From: Micropterus salmoides
Taxonomy: Eukaryota; Chordata; Actinopteri; Centrarchiformes; Centrarchidae
Direction: 5' to 3'
Assembly (NCBI RefSeq): GCF_014851395.1
Contig: NW_024040040.1
Span: 12,090,711-12,154,710 of the forward strand
Length of the DNA: 64,000 nt
Positions 25,486 to 37,624 of the stretch are shown here, piece by piece. Under the pieces are notes generated by a model that had not been told where the DNA came from, ran no database searches, and saw only the letters and a list, made by a program, of their open reading frames with translations. Position 1 is the first letter of the stretch; every line of letters begins with the position of its first letter. Position numbers and translations under genes: made by a program.

Positions 25486-26955
25486 CCATTAGGACAATCT
25501 CTAGAGACAGTAATATATGTAAAAGACCTCTAATTTTGGCAAAAAAAAGTAACAAATGTCAAAAATGTAAGTGTATTTAACATCTAAATCACTTTATTAA
25601 GAAAACTTGCAATTTAGAGCTCAGTCACTTTCTTCATGGACTTCTGTGATCTCACTTTCAATCTGATGATTATATAATTTTCTTCTTCCATTACTGTCCA
25701 AGCTAAACCTAATCCCTAAAAATATCTGTGAAGCTGACTTTAAAGCTGACAAGGTAGATTGCATTTATAACTTACACATCTTATACACTTTCTATTTCTT
25801 TCTTTCCTGCTCTGAAATGGCAGAAATAGATTGTTTATAGTAATTATTCATCACTGAGAGTGGATTTTAGGTCAATCCACTCCAAACGTTTAAATTGTCA
25901 AGAAATCTATTTTTGATATTGTTCTTTTGGAAATGCAACTTTATTAGTGGAAATTAGGCCTATTTTTGGGAAGAGCACTCCAAAAAGATGTCATTTATAG
26001 ATGTAAACTGTGTGTGGTGTTACATACTGTGGCCTAGTGTACTCTGAATTCATCTGTCAAGATGGGGATGTCATCATAATCTAGAACCATAGAGTAAATT
26101 CAAAGGAGTGTTTATCCTATGGGGGAGGAGTGGCGGACTTTGTGCTTTTTTATTCAGGGTGTCATCTGCTTGGAGTGTTTAGCACTCTAGGTAGGAGCAG
26201 CACAGCGAATGTTTACATTGGTGGGGAGTGATCACCAGCCGACTAGTTAAACCAAAGATTAAGGTCAAGCTCACACTGTGAAAACAGGTGTTGAGATTAA
26301 TTTCAAATTGAGGTGCCTTCTACTTGAAATATGAACGTTTCATAAAGCTAAATGGTCAGTGTACACCTCTGCTTTGCAATTGTGGCAAAAATACAGATAT
26401 AGTCACAGCATACAATACTACCTATTACACTACACTACATTTTGTTACATGTATTAGTATTTCCATAGACACTCAAAAAAAGAAATATACTTTCTATTAG
26501 GGGAAAAAAGCAGTCAGTGTTTAACGGTGTTACTCTAGGGCAAGGAGGATATAACACTCCCTTAATTAAAGGACATAGCTTATTTGATACCATCAGCATA
26601 CAGAACGAGAGTCATTACACATTTTTGACTTTAATCTATAAATATTTAAGTTTGCTACGTTTGCTGTAGTGTTCTGACTATAGACGTCTATCACTTTCCC
26701 AAAAAATTGTAGCTGGCAACATTTCTGTAATCTGTTGATATTTTTTTTATTAATTATTTGGTCTACAAAATGAAAGAACATCTTCAAATCATACCCACCA
26801 AAAATTCCAAGAATTTTAGATGAAAAAATGTTTAATTTACCCTGACATAGCACCCACACCAACAGTCCAGAACCCAAACAATGATCTAAAGTAGAACAAA
26901 AAGCAACAATGCTTGGCATTTTTTCCTGATAAATGAAAATAGTCATGTTTCTATG
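25486..26955. other. No gene seen
   Basis: AT-rich unique DNA. The minus-strand open frame at 26,593-26,946 has no recognisable domain and lies in AT-rich sequence. Confidence 0.5.
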
Positions 26956-27490
26956 TAACTGTCAAAAGATTTTTTAGCAAACTTTTGAAATGTCGCAAAA
27001 AAGCAAAAAAGATAAAGAAAATGCAAATTAGGCGTGTTTCCATTATGCACTGATGTAATAAACAAGAAGTAGCGGACAAAGAACAAAGACAATCGCATAG
27101 ATTTCAGAAAAATGGAGAGAGGTCAAGAATGTGTTTCAACTGGGCAAGTTGTAACTGTTCTTTCATGTCAGCTAGTACTGGCCGTGTTACTTGCTGTCCA
27201 CAGACATAGACAAAGACGAAGAAACAGTAATGTGAGTTTAATGTTCGCTACAACAGAACTTATTCGGCAAAGGTGTTTCCTTCTCCCATTTAGCACATTT
27301 TTCAAATTCTATTTCGAAAAGGAAAAAATCACCTCAAGTGAGCGTAAAAACATGTTTTTTGCAAAATTGAGGAAGTTTTTTTTTCCTTCTAATTTTGCCT
27401 TTTTCCATCAACCTTTTCTAATGTGATACTTCAAAATGCCCATAAAAATATAACTTATTACTCAAATGAAATTGAATATTGCTTAATTTC
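26956..27490. mobile_element. Possible non-autonomous DNA element
   Basis: The left part contains GGCGTGTTTCCATTATGCAC (27,032) and the right part AATTTCCCATTAATGGAAA (27,484-27,502), a pattern seen in a fish short-element family with 'fast-fold' ends. Exact terminal repeats and a duplication are not resolved. The open frame 27,112-27,426 is probably part of the repeat. Confidence 0.35.
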
Positions 27491-30057
27491 CCATTAATGG
27501 AAAGGGGTTGTTGATGTAAACCTGTATCCTACTTACAAAAATACTTCACACATGTATTCCCCAAGGTCCAGGTGCTAATATCATCATGCTTTACGATTAT
27601 ATAACCCATACTCTGTTATCACCTAGACATTCTCACCTAGACATCTCACTTTTATCAAGGCTCAGAATGCCACATAATGATTGTCTTTTTATATTCTGTC
27701 AAGCCCTAGATAAAAAAGGGAAGCAACTTCAACAACATTCAACTATGGGAAGAAGCAGAGAAATCCACTGTCCTAAATTGTATTGTATAAAAAGATATGG
27801 CAAGGTGGTATCCTTTACCCTCCAGTGTAGACACTTAATGCTGGAAGGTGCCTTAGCAACAGCCCTGCAGTTATTCCTCCCACATTTCTTGTCAAACCCA
27901 GTGTGCCACCTTAGCTGCCGAGCCTGAGCACCGACAATTTGGGCTGAAATGATTGTAAAGGGGCTGCAGCTCTCCTGTCTCTGTAACGCCTTGCAGAGAG
28001 CGAGTTAAAGCCTGCTGGGAACTGCACAGAGGCCTCATTTTGGTGGGTTGAAAGCTTGTTGTATCTCATAAATTCAGTGACAAAAGAAAACTTTTGAAAT
28101 TACACCTAGTATGTCTTTCATAGAGGTTCACTTCAATATTATTTTTATACGTCCCTAAAAAGTGGTTTGAAGTAAGATATCTGTGTTTGCGAGCTGGCAA
28201 GGTAAAAAGTGATGATATATGATATTATTGATTTTGATTGAAAATTCAAGGATGCTACATTGAAATATACTCCTCTCCTGGGTTCTGCATTGAGTAAGTG
28301 ATATATCACAAAGTGTTACTTGTTTTATGAAGGCATCATGGGGAGATTGGTCCCTTGCCCCTTTACAACATATTAGAAAGCATTAATTAATACATATATC
28401 ACAGAGTGTAATGTGTAATGTAATTTTCAGTATTTGCACATCGAATAACTCTGCTGTTGAATGTAAAGCCTTGTGAATGTTAAGTCATTGAATCAGGCCT
28501 TACAGTCATTTATGATGATCTGTTTAGTCATTTTAAATGCACTTGTAGTGACGCATGAACTTTATCTTGAAGCAAACATGCAGTAACATGTTCTGGGCAC
28601 TGCTTAAAGAGGCATGGGGGCATGGTTCAAGGCCGGAAACATCCCATGTGCGGTATACATTAGTCTACACAGCTGCGGTCACTCTGTTAACAGATGATTC
28701 ACAATGATTCCTTATCCGGAAAGTAAATTGCAGGGTGTATTGTGTGTTTTGTGATGATTCTGCTGCAATTTTCCCTTCCACAATGCCAGGCCAATGGAGC
28801 GTTCTCTCCTTATCTCTACGAGTCCTGGCTAGAGTTTTTGAAAGATGTTCCCTTCCCCACATCTAGTTCTTGTTCAGCCATGAAGATAACACCCCCCCGC
28901 CTCACACCCGCTGACACATAATCACAACCCCGACTGAAGTGTGTATCTCTAAGAGCAGATTCTCATGCTTATAATAGGAGGGCATAGTGCATGCGAGGGC
29001 GGATGTGTGTTTTCCTTTGAACGTGTCCCGGGCAGCTGCCACAGCTCCCGGTGGCGTAATGTATTTTCAAAGCGAAATGCTTCTGCAAGATTCACCGAGC
29101 ACCCAAACTCGTAAGATTGAGGTGAAAGGGAATACACGCTGTCACTGTTGGAGATGATGTTGTCTTTCATGAAAAGCCTAGCAGCACCATCAAAAGCTAG
29201 GCCAACGGCTGGGGCAAGATTACCAGACAATTACCTGACATAATAAATGGTCAGAATCTGCTGGGAGGGGGACCAGATGCTGCTAAATGGGAAGCATTTG
29301 GTTGACATTTTCCTTTGACTCCCTCGGTGTGTTGAGACGCAATGCATGGGGGACCAGACACAGCTCAAGGTAATGTAATAACACTCACAGCGCGCTCACA
29401 ACCGCATTTCCCTGCTTTGCTATGTATGTATTCTCTTTCAGCCGCCCATGCAGGCACAGTGGCTCCTCTTCACCAAATCTCTTATTCTGTTTGTGAAGTG
29501 ACAGCGTAGCTTACAGCAACACTTAACCATTTGGAGAAAACATCAATACAGCATCATTCTTGCTCCTGCTGCAAATTCTCTGTTCCTCCTCTCCCCGCGA
29601 GTCCATAAAGACAAAAAGGTCAAACAAAGAGCAGTGGAAATTACCATATTGCCTATCGGCCTGGGTTATCCCTGAGCCAGATGACCTCATAGGTCAGCAA
29701 AACGTAAGGGGACAAAATAGTTACGTTACAGCGTGGAGGCAGCCAAGGGCCATCAGTTGGGGATTAAATCCACCAACTTGAATCTGATGTTGACGAGCAG
29801 ATGTGAGGGCTCACCTTCAACAGGATCAGCCCAGATTACTCTCCCCAGGCGAGATTTCAATCAAATGGGTGAGAAAGAAATAGATGGGATGAAAACCTAA
29901 TTTGAATTTGTTTCACAAACAGTAACCCACATTCCGTGGAGGGGAATCAACTGACAGCTGCTTCATGAGATAATGTCCATGTCTTTCTCAGTTCCCATAT
30001 GATGACTCCTAATGACTTTAGGAGATGGTGGTTGCAGGTGGTTGACGTTTGTCGCTT
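27491..30057. other. No gene seen; unique, partly conserved-looking
   Basis: 28,870-29,480 has a mixed, non-repetitive composition, for example around the ACAATTACCTGACATAATAA motif near 29,226. It is a candidate conserved non-coding block. No splice-flanked open frame stood out. Confidence 0.45.
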
Positions 30058-30350
30058 TGATTGAACTGAATCTGATGGACTGCCATGAAACTTGATCCTT
30101 TCAGGATAAATTGCATTCACTTCGGTGATCCTTTAACTTTTCCTCAGCCATCATTAGGTCAAATTTTGAATTGGTACAATGCTTTTGTTTTGTATTTGGT
30201 CATAAAACAGCCTCATCACATCTACTTTGAGTTTAGTGCTAACTAGCAAATGTTCCCATGCTAACACGACGATTCCAAAATAAGATGATAAACACGGCAA
30301 ATATTATATTGTTTTTAACATCAGCAAGTTAACATTGTCATTTTGAGTTT
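30058..30350 (+). repeat. Dispersed fish repeat, class unknown
   Basis: GAATCTGATGGACTGCCATG, TTTAGTGCTAACTAGCAAAT and ACATCAGCAAGTTAACATTG follow the order of a widespread fish repeat that I remember but cannot assign to a class. No terminal repeats are visible. Confidence 0.5.
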
Positions 30351-31028
30351 GAAAAATGCAGCAATCAGAATTTATGCTTCTAGTGAATATTTGCAGATCT
30401 GTATTTTTTTTTTCCACAACAAATTCTTGGATGAATCTTGCTGAGCATATTTTGGTAAAACCTTTAAATTCAGAGTGATGATTTTTGCCGCATAGTTTGA
30501 GCTATTCAAACACAGGTGTAGTAATATATGCAGTTTTATATTTGGACAAATATTTGAAAAGGTATAGCTTTAATAACCGGTGAAATCAGATTATTAGATA
30601 ATGAATGAAATTTAAAGTGACTGCCATGTGCTTTACATCAAGCATCTGCTGTCAAAAAGATCATACACTAAAGTGGGTACATCTGTGTCTGGCTTTGTCG
30701 TGACTGTGAATTAAATGACACTATCCCACAACAGAAAGCAGTAGTATGGAGAATACTGCTAACTAAATTAGTAATGGGTGAGATGGCAAGGCACTTTGAA
30801 ATTATTCTTAAAAAGAATCCTTTAATCTCGTCTCTTAGTTCAGTTGCTCAGTGCACAGACAATTAAAAGAGAATGAAATCACATGTTCATGGGTGACACA
30901 CCGCCACCTCAAGGCATTCATTTTGCACTGAGGAAAATTTGTCAGTTAAAATCCACGTTGATCTTTTAAAAAGTGACCCATGGCATTTAAAATTTGGCTC
31001 TCGGCTGAACTCCATCTCTCCCCCACAG
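30351..31028. other. No gene seen
   Basis: AT-rich unique DNA leading into a clear pyrimidine tract at 31,011-31,026. Confidence 0.5.
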
Positions 31029-31069
31029 AGATGGAGTGGAGAGACTTGGACAGTTACATCACAAGCTCG
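31029..31069 (+). other. Candidate small exon carrying a start codon (hypothetical)
   Basis: The acceptor CCATCTCTCCCCCACAG ends at 31,028 and the donor GTAAGC starts at 31,070, leaving a 41-base exon. Two bases in, ATG (31,031) opens MEWRDLDSYITSS and ends in phase 0 exactly at the donor. The acceptor at 32,696 and the one at 45,310 are both open in phase 0 behind it. I do not recognise the peptide. The exon could equally be a pseudo-exon, which are common in long introns. Confidence 0.22.
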
Positions 31070-32695
31070 GTAAGCGACGCTGCCTTGCTTCTTCAAATAA
31101 AATCACATTTACACTGGGGCATAAATTAATACCCCCTCACTCCACACCGCTGGTCTAAATACAAAATCAAAACCTCGAACATCTAGTTGTTACACAAGAA
31201 GAAGAAAAGGGAGGATATATTTGGCATATCCTCCTTTATCCACTGCCTCTCCTCTGTAACATTACAGTGGTATTGTGTGCTGTGGGTCTCTGCATGGATT
31301 GCATCCAGGGTTGGAGAGGGCACTGCATCCAGAGGCACAAGCTTGCACTGTGGCGAGGAAAGAAGCAGATATATTGATTAAACTCTCTAAGCCACCCACC
31401 ATAGGTACCCAAAGGCTCTTGCTTTTGTTTGGACTTCTTCATTTTTATTAGCCATACAGAAAGATATCGTGTTATTACTGAACAGAGATTTTGATTAATT
31501 TCAGTATCTGTCAGTACATCTGAGTATTGCCCACAAGTCATTACTCTATACATGCAATCAGCTTAGATTAATAACTTCTGCTCCTATATGAATCAGTGCA
31601 CACATACATTCTCATTCCAGTGAGATTTCAGCCATACTATGATAGTTATTCCTCCGTTAATAATCTTAGATTATGGTCTTTCTTGGAAATATTTCTGATA
31701 TTTGGAAGCAGCAAATGGCCTCAAAGGCTTAACTCTTGATATTCTTCCTTGCGGATATTCTTTAGAAATACTAGAGAGGTGGTATCATGAAAAGAAACAG
31801 GCAGCCCTTCTCGCTTTGCCTCCACAGCTATACATCACACGGCGGACAAGAAACAGATACTTTGTTACTAAGAGTGCTCCGATCATAAAATGTCAACTGT
31901 CACTTAGGCTGTAGTGGTTTACAATGACATTTATCAACCAGCTCCTAGTTAGAGGACTGATCTAAAACCTGTTTGCTAAACCCTAAACCACACAAGAGAT
32001 TGATGGATGCACAAGAGCCATAAATATGTGCCATAAATAGGGTTAAAAACAGATTGTTCAAATATCATCTCAGCACTTTGAATTGAAGTTTTATAGATGG
32101 GTAAATGTTGTGTATCTGCAAACACTGCGTCTCAGTCAAACCTCAAATGATTAGCGATGATTTGTGTTACCTGAAAGCTTCGAATATGGTCCAGAGGAGT
32201 CATATAGTACTGTCATTAAGGGTCAGGGACTATTCACTTTGTTGTCGGCAGACTTAGGGTAGATTTTCTTTAGATTTTCTTTGATATCCAAAACTAAAAC
32301 ACAGCTGAGTCTGTAACCATCAGCTAATATTAAGTCTGAATGCACTGGTCTAACTTTTTCTCTCCCAATACCTCAACTCAGCTTATCTGCCATGCCAAGA
32401 CGCAATATGGTACCTACAGTATGTTCTTTTTATCCCAAATGTGAAATTTAGACAAACCCATTTGAATTATTTGGATCATAATTTGAATGCATGTTTTGAT
32501 TTTGTAAAGGCATTTGTTCAAGCTAAATGGGTTTTATGTTGCTCTTTAAGCTGCATGCATCTTTAGTGCAGAAATGAATGCATGTATTTAATATAGTACC
32601 ATTTTTGTTTTAAATATTCTGAAAATAGGGCAGGGAAAGGGACAATTAATGCAATTGCACAGAAGTTTTTTATTTTTTCCTTTTCACTGGTGCAG
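31070..32695. other. No gene seen; would be an intron if flanking exons are real
   Basis: Unique AT-rich DNA without recognisable repeats. It ends in a long pyrimidine tract (32,665-32,690) directly before the next candidate exon. Confidence 0.5.
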
Positions 32696-32773
32696 CCACT
32701 GGTGGCACAATCACAAGAGAAGCTGATCTTTGATCCCGGCAGACAGCCGACAATGACAAGGTCAGAAGATTAA
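32696..32773 (+). other. Candidate terminal coding exon (hypothetical)
   Basis: A strong branch and pyrimidine region (TTTTTTATTTTTTCC, then CACTGGTGCAG) precedes a phase-0 frame of 25 codons: PLVAQSQEKLIFDPGRQPTM, then TRSED, then TAA at 32,771-32,773. Both other frames close by stop. Joined in phase to the exon at 31,029, it would encode about 38 residues. The sequence is hydrophilic, with no signal peptide or membrane segment. Function is unknown and chance origin cannot be excluded. Confidence 0.22.
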
Positions 32774-33047
32774 GCCGCTATATTTCACCAGTTATTTATG
32801 TCTCGTTGACTTTGAGATGCTCTTCAAACTCTCACTGACGGCAACAAAAGGTCTCATCACGGCAAGTGTCACATACTGTAAGGACACCAGAATTTAATGA
32901 GAGTTGCTGCAACTGGGTTAAAGTTATATATTTTGGGAATGAAGATCTCACAGGGACACTGTTGCAGGGATTTCAGTATTGCTTCAGTCATGGAACCAAT
33001 GCAAAGATACAATGCTTGGACAGTTAAATCCGATACGATCACTTTTT

Positions 33048-33163
33048 ACATTTACTCATTTAGCTAACGCCAAAGCGACTAACAATTACTATTTCAGAGT
33101 CAATCGAACCCAGGTCTCCCACACCAGAGGCATTTGTCTTATCCACTGTTCCATCGCCTTCCC
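33048..33163 (-). mobile_element. tRNA-derived SINE, internally deleted
   Basis: The minus strand contains the head segment TGGGAGACCTGGGTTCGATT, with a good B box, and the tail GCGTTAGCTAAATGAG. Most of the body seen in the other copies is missing. Confidence 0.65.
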
Positions 33164-33960
33164 ATAATCATGAGGACTCCCTGGGACGATGAGGATTTGA
33201 ACCCTGGAGCTTCTTGTTACTTAATTTTTAAATGAAATTTCTTGATTTCGGAAACAATTTGAATTATTAGAATTGACCTGTTTATGCTGGGAAAAGGAGT
33301 TTTATCCAAACTCCAGTTGCAAACAAAAGATGAACAATACAAATAATAGGATAATAATGACATTGGACATGTAAGACTTTAACCTTTGAACACAACAGAC
33401 AACATATTTAATGACTGAGTAGTTTTGTTGAGTTCTGTTTCATTTGAGTGGCAAGCATTTAGTTCAGTGGACATTATAATTATTATGTGACCAGTGTGGA
33501 AACTTGTTGAAGGATTACTCACAGATAAAGCACTATAATAATGTATTTATTTTCACATCTGATAAATACTTGCAGCCTTCCTCACATTGAAAGGTATTTC
33601 TGAGCATTTAGTGCAAGGGCTAACACTAAGGAGGGGGTTTTATCTTAAATGGTACTCCATTAAACTATTCAAGAACAGTTGTAAATACAGCCCAAACTGA
33701 ACTGGTGAAAAAACATAAGTGCATGACCGCACTTTCCAAAAAGGCCCTTTTAGAGAGCAAGCTGCATGTTTACATCAACATAAAAATGCTATCAATGCAT
33801 TTGACTTCCACTCCAAGGCTGAGTGCCAGTTCACTGTGTACCATTTAAGGCTCTGGGACCTGCTCACTCCCCACATGATTTCTCAGAGCTGTACAGGGCT
33901 ACGTTCTTAAAAAAAAGTGTTTATTCTGCTGGACAGGGGTAAACATCCCTTGGGCCCATC
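33164..33960. other. No gene seen
   Basis: AT-rich unique DNA. The short open frame at 33,719-33,910 has no supporting signal. Confidence 0.5.
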
Positions 33961-34260
33961 AGTCACTGCGAGCTGTTTGAGTACGGTCCAAGATGGCCAC
34001 CACACACATCAACAACCCCCTCACAGTGAGAGCTGGGAAAACCTGCATGCCACATGTTATGTTCCAAACGCTTCCATCTGCTGAAAGTGGTCGGTGTGAA
34101 TCCAACACTAAACTCATCGTCATTCCACTGGGAACTGTGCTCGTCATTCCACTGGGAACTGTGCTGGAGGGGAATACCTACTGTCACAAGATCGGAAGTA
34201 AATCCATGCTGTGACCATCCTGAATTCAAAGCAATGCCTTGATTTGACCAAATCAATCTG
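33961..34260. repeat. Probable dispersed repeat containing a perfect 24-bp tandem duplication
   Basis: The unit at 34117-34140 (TCGTCATTCCACTGGGAACT plus GTGC) is repeated exactly at 34141-34164. The surroundings (TCCAAGATGGCC, ATCCATGCTGTGACCATC) resemble a fish DNA-element family, but no termini are resolved. The duplication itself is certain; the family call is not. Confidence 0.5.
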
Positions 34261-35259
34261 TCACTCAGTCATCAGTGCAGCATTCATTCATTTAGTCACT
34301 CATAATTCCATCTATTCACCATTTATCACTCTGTCCCTATTTCATTCATCTCATGTGCCAGAGTCACATTTATGCATTTATTCTTCTGCATTCATTCAAA
34401 TGGTAAATGACAGGGGAAGTGACTGAGTCGATGGATGAGATGTGTATTATAATCTGTTAAATGTAAATGTGTTTCCAGAATTGTTCCGGTGTAAGAAGTA
34501 TTAAATCTCTGAATATATGCAATCTGACATACAGCTGTGGTACTTAAAGGAAAGATGAAGCAAATAAAGCTTCTTTGTTTAGCACCGTTCGACAACAAAA
34601 ACAATTCTTTACATGTGCTTTACATGAGACATAAACGGCATTAAAAAGACAAGCCTCCATCCGCAGGCGCATCATTAGAAACATTGGCAGGTAGCCCTAA
34701 TGAGAGAAAATGAGACATCCCCCCCAATATTTGACCCAGGTCTTGATTATAGGACCAGTTTTCACAGCTTGTCCGTTATGCCTTGTTCAAACATGTCAAA
34801 TCTCATTTATGCACAAGTCACTTCACCCGGTATAATAAACACAGGGGGAAAAACATGGCCTTTGCAGTGACGCCAGCAGGATGTCCACACATTTCGCACT
34901 GTTTCATCACTGTGTCCATTTGTATTAACTCTCTTGTTTGAAAGATTACACCCTCTACTGTTCCTCTGTTGAAAGGGAGATTTTACATTATTTTCTTATA
35001 AGAGTTTTTGTTACAAGACATTGCATGATGATTTGAATAAAAAAAAAGCAACCTCACTTTGATTTGACCAGACTCTGTTCTCAATATTGACAAATATTGT
35101 ATAGTTGTTATGGCTGATGATATTATGAAAATTGTACTTTATGCATATTTTTAATTTGAGAATACAGCTGGATGGAAAGGGACAATTAAAAAAACTTTAA
35201 ATATGGCAAAAGGTTTTTACTGTTGGCAGAGGAGTATGCACTCTGTGTGTTCACTGTTG
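34261..35259. other. No gene seen
   Basis: AT-rich DNA with repeated CATTCA/TCATTC motifs at 34,260-34,400. No gene signals. Confidence 0.5.
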
Positions 35260-35267
35260 CTTTACCT

Positions 35268-36896
35268 TAGTGTTTCTCAACGGGGACAGTACCCCCCCCC
35301 CCCCCCCAAGGAAATTCTAAGGCGAGTTTACACTTATGATTCACAACAATACGAGTTTAAAATTTAAACTACTTGCAAAAAACTATGGTCTGCAACATTT
35401 AAACCTGCCAATTTAGTCCACTGCGACTGGACGAGACTGAGACAAGAGGGATATTCCACTGTCGGACTCACCCTGAGAGACTTCGCTGCGACACCAGCGA
35501 GTGACGTGGACCCACCTCGCACTGTCAGTCGCAGACAGTTTGTGCCAAAGCGGACATATACAGTAGTTTCAGTAGGCTATAAAAATGTAACGTTAAAAAC
35601 TGAAGCCCTGTCTTGCTCTGTTGGGGATTGTAAGTGGCACTTTATCAGAGGTGCTGAAGTTAACATGGTTGGAATTATTCATGAGCTTTCTGTCTGATCA
35701 CAGGTGTTGTCAGTTAGTTTCGTTTTCCCCCAGCATGAGCACCTCCTCGTCTCATTCAGTTTTCTGTTAGACTTTGAGGGGAAACTTCACGCGAATCAGT
35801 GACATAATGCAGTATAGGGCATGTAGTAAAATATTATGAATTCTCTTTAAACAGGCTAATGACATTAGTCTCCCATTATGACTTTTTTTTCTTTACATGT
35901 CAGAGAACTCAGATATGTGGGAGAGATTCTCAATGTGCAGAAAGTTTTGAACATGAGCAGATAAGTTACGGTGTTTCCCATATAGTCACATATTGATTTT
36001 CGATTTTTTTAACAGGCCTATTAAAAATTGTATTTGAGCTGCAGGCAGCACATCCTCTCGCTCGTCTCTCTCATCTGTCTCTCAATCTCTCGCTCTCTCT
36101 CCCTCATTAACACAGCTGCACAAATCTGTCCAACACAACGCTGTCAATGTCGGCGACACAGCTATTAAAAGTTATTAGCATGCATGTAAGGAGCCTAGTT
36201 AATAAGGAGAGCTAAGTTAATGTTAGAATACAGCTGGGTTTTCGAGGCTAGCATGCTGTATCTGCGCCACAGTTACACTGTCATTCTGTGGGAAACACTG
36301 AGTTATGATAAGTTATTAACAGATGAGCTAATAAAGTCCAGCCAATAACTAAATTAAAATGTATTAATTTATTACTGAGATGAAAAGGGGCCACAAACAC
36401 ATTTAAATAGGTTACTTCCCCACTAAAGAGGTGGTAAGACTTAATAATGTGTGTTGACTCAGCAGGGATGATATTAAATAAGGAGAAAAATATTTAAAAG
36501 CAATAAGTATGCCTGAGAGCCTCACTAGATTATATTCTATTACAATTATATATTTTGAATTGTCACCTGCCACCTGACTTTTTAGACATTTCCACCATAA
36601 ATTGGGGCAGAAAATGCAGAAATTGGAGGAGAAATTTTCATTAAAATTAAGTGTTTAATGCTCAAATTTGTCTGGGGGAGTCACACACAGTTTCTGGGAG
36701 GAACATTCACTTATTAGTTAAATCTAATTACTTTTCACATGACTTTTTTTGTTACCTTTTCCATCTTTTTAATAACAATAAAAAAAAAATATCAACAATA
36801 TTAAGGGCAAATAGCAAACATCTTTTTTGATAGGGGGCGGTAAGGGACCTGGATAATGGATAGCGGGGCGCTGGCCCAAAAAATATTGAGAACCTG
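35268..36896. mobile_element. hAT-type element, 1.6 kb, carrying a nested element
   Basis: An exact 8-bp duplication CTTTACCT (35260-35267 and 36897-36904) brackets the element, inside a 10-bp shared string TGCTTTACCT. The ends TAGTGTTTCTCAA and TTGAGAACCTG are imperfect inverted repeats. A 16-base C run lies at 35292-35307. There is no transposase frame, so it depends on another element. A shorter hAT-like element lies inside at 35,969-36,300. Confidence 0.8.
35969..36300. mobile_element. Nested short hAT-like element, 332 bp
   Basis: The termini CGGTGTTTCCCATA and TGTGGGAAACACTG are inverted repeats of the CAGTGTTTCCC type also found at 56,992. The flanks share only AGTTA (35964-35968, 36301-36305), shorter than the 8 bp expected, so the duplication is decayed or the boundary is slightly off. 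A CT-rich block lies at 36,055-36,105. Confidence 0.6.
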
Positions 36897-36904
36897 CTTT
36901 ACCT

Positions 36905-37054
36905 GGTCCTTGCGTAAAATATCTACCGCGACTTGTAACGTAACTTAATAGTCTACCGATTTTTTTACCGAGTGAAGTCTGTGCGAGAACACGCACATAA
37001 GACGATGACATCGTCCATCCCGATGTGTCATTTTGTAGACATCGCACAACCCTA
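36905..37054. mobile_element. hAT-like element right end (relic)
   Basis: GACATCGTCCATCCCGATGT followed by TAGACATCGCACAACCCTAG resembles the terminal part of a fish hAT family ending CACAACCCTA. It directly abuts the target duplication of the preceding element, suggesting that element landed inside this older one. The left end was not found. Confidence 0.5.
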
Positions 37055-37265
37055 GTATGCTATGTCCTGTGTAAACGTTTTCTGAAAAAAAACATGAAAG
37101 CCAAAGAAACAAACACGATGTGACAACACTGTTGCAGGTAGGTGGGGCTTCTGAGATGTTGACCTTATGAACAGTGCTTAGTTTTCCCCGGTTTTGAAGT
37201 ACCTGAATGGAACAATGGTGTGCAGCCTGCAACAGACTGAAGTTAGTGATTGTAGCGTTATGAAC

Positions 37266-37616
37266 TAGGGCTGCAGCTAACCATGATTTAAGTACTCGAA
37301 GCTTCTACAGATTATTTCATCAATGCATTGTTTAAGAAGTACTTGCTAGGCGGCGGTTTTGTTTGACGGTGGACGGACTGTAACATTACAGAGTTGTTGT
37401 TTTATTTTAGCTTGAAATAATCCCATACTTTGGACACTTTCTTCTTCATCCCTCGCTATTTTCTGTAAGCGCAAAGTGCGACAGTAATAAATGTCTGTGC
37501 GAAATAGTGTGCTATATAGTTATATGGATTAAACGAAGCATCAGTGCAAAGAATTTGCGTCAATGCTTTTTAGTAACCAAATTAATCGATTTGATCGATG
37601 AATCGTTTCAGCCCTA
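37266..37616. mobile_element. hAT MITE, 351 bp, perfect target duplication
   Basis: The ends TAGGGCTGCAGCTAACCATG and GATGAATCGTTTCAGCCCTA are inverted repeats at their tips. The 8-bp duplication TTATGAAC is exact (37258-37265 and 37617-37624). The interior includes a palindrome-like TTAATCGATTTGATCGATGAA. It is non-coding. Confidence 0.9.
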
Positions 37617-37624
37617 TTATGAAC

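Noticed and set aside
35969..36300. 5-bp AGTTA repeats as a true target duplication
   Set aside because: The termini are hAT-like, for which 8 bp is expected. The 5-bp match may be coincidental.
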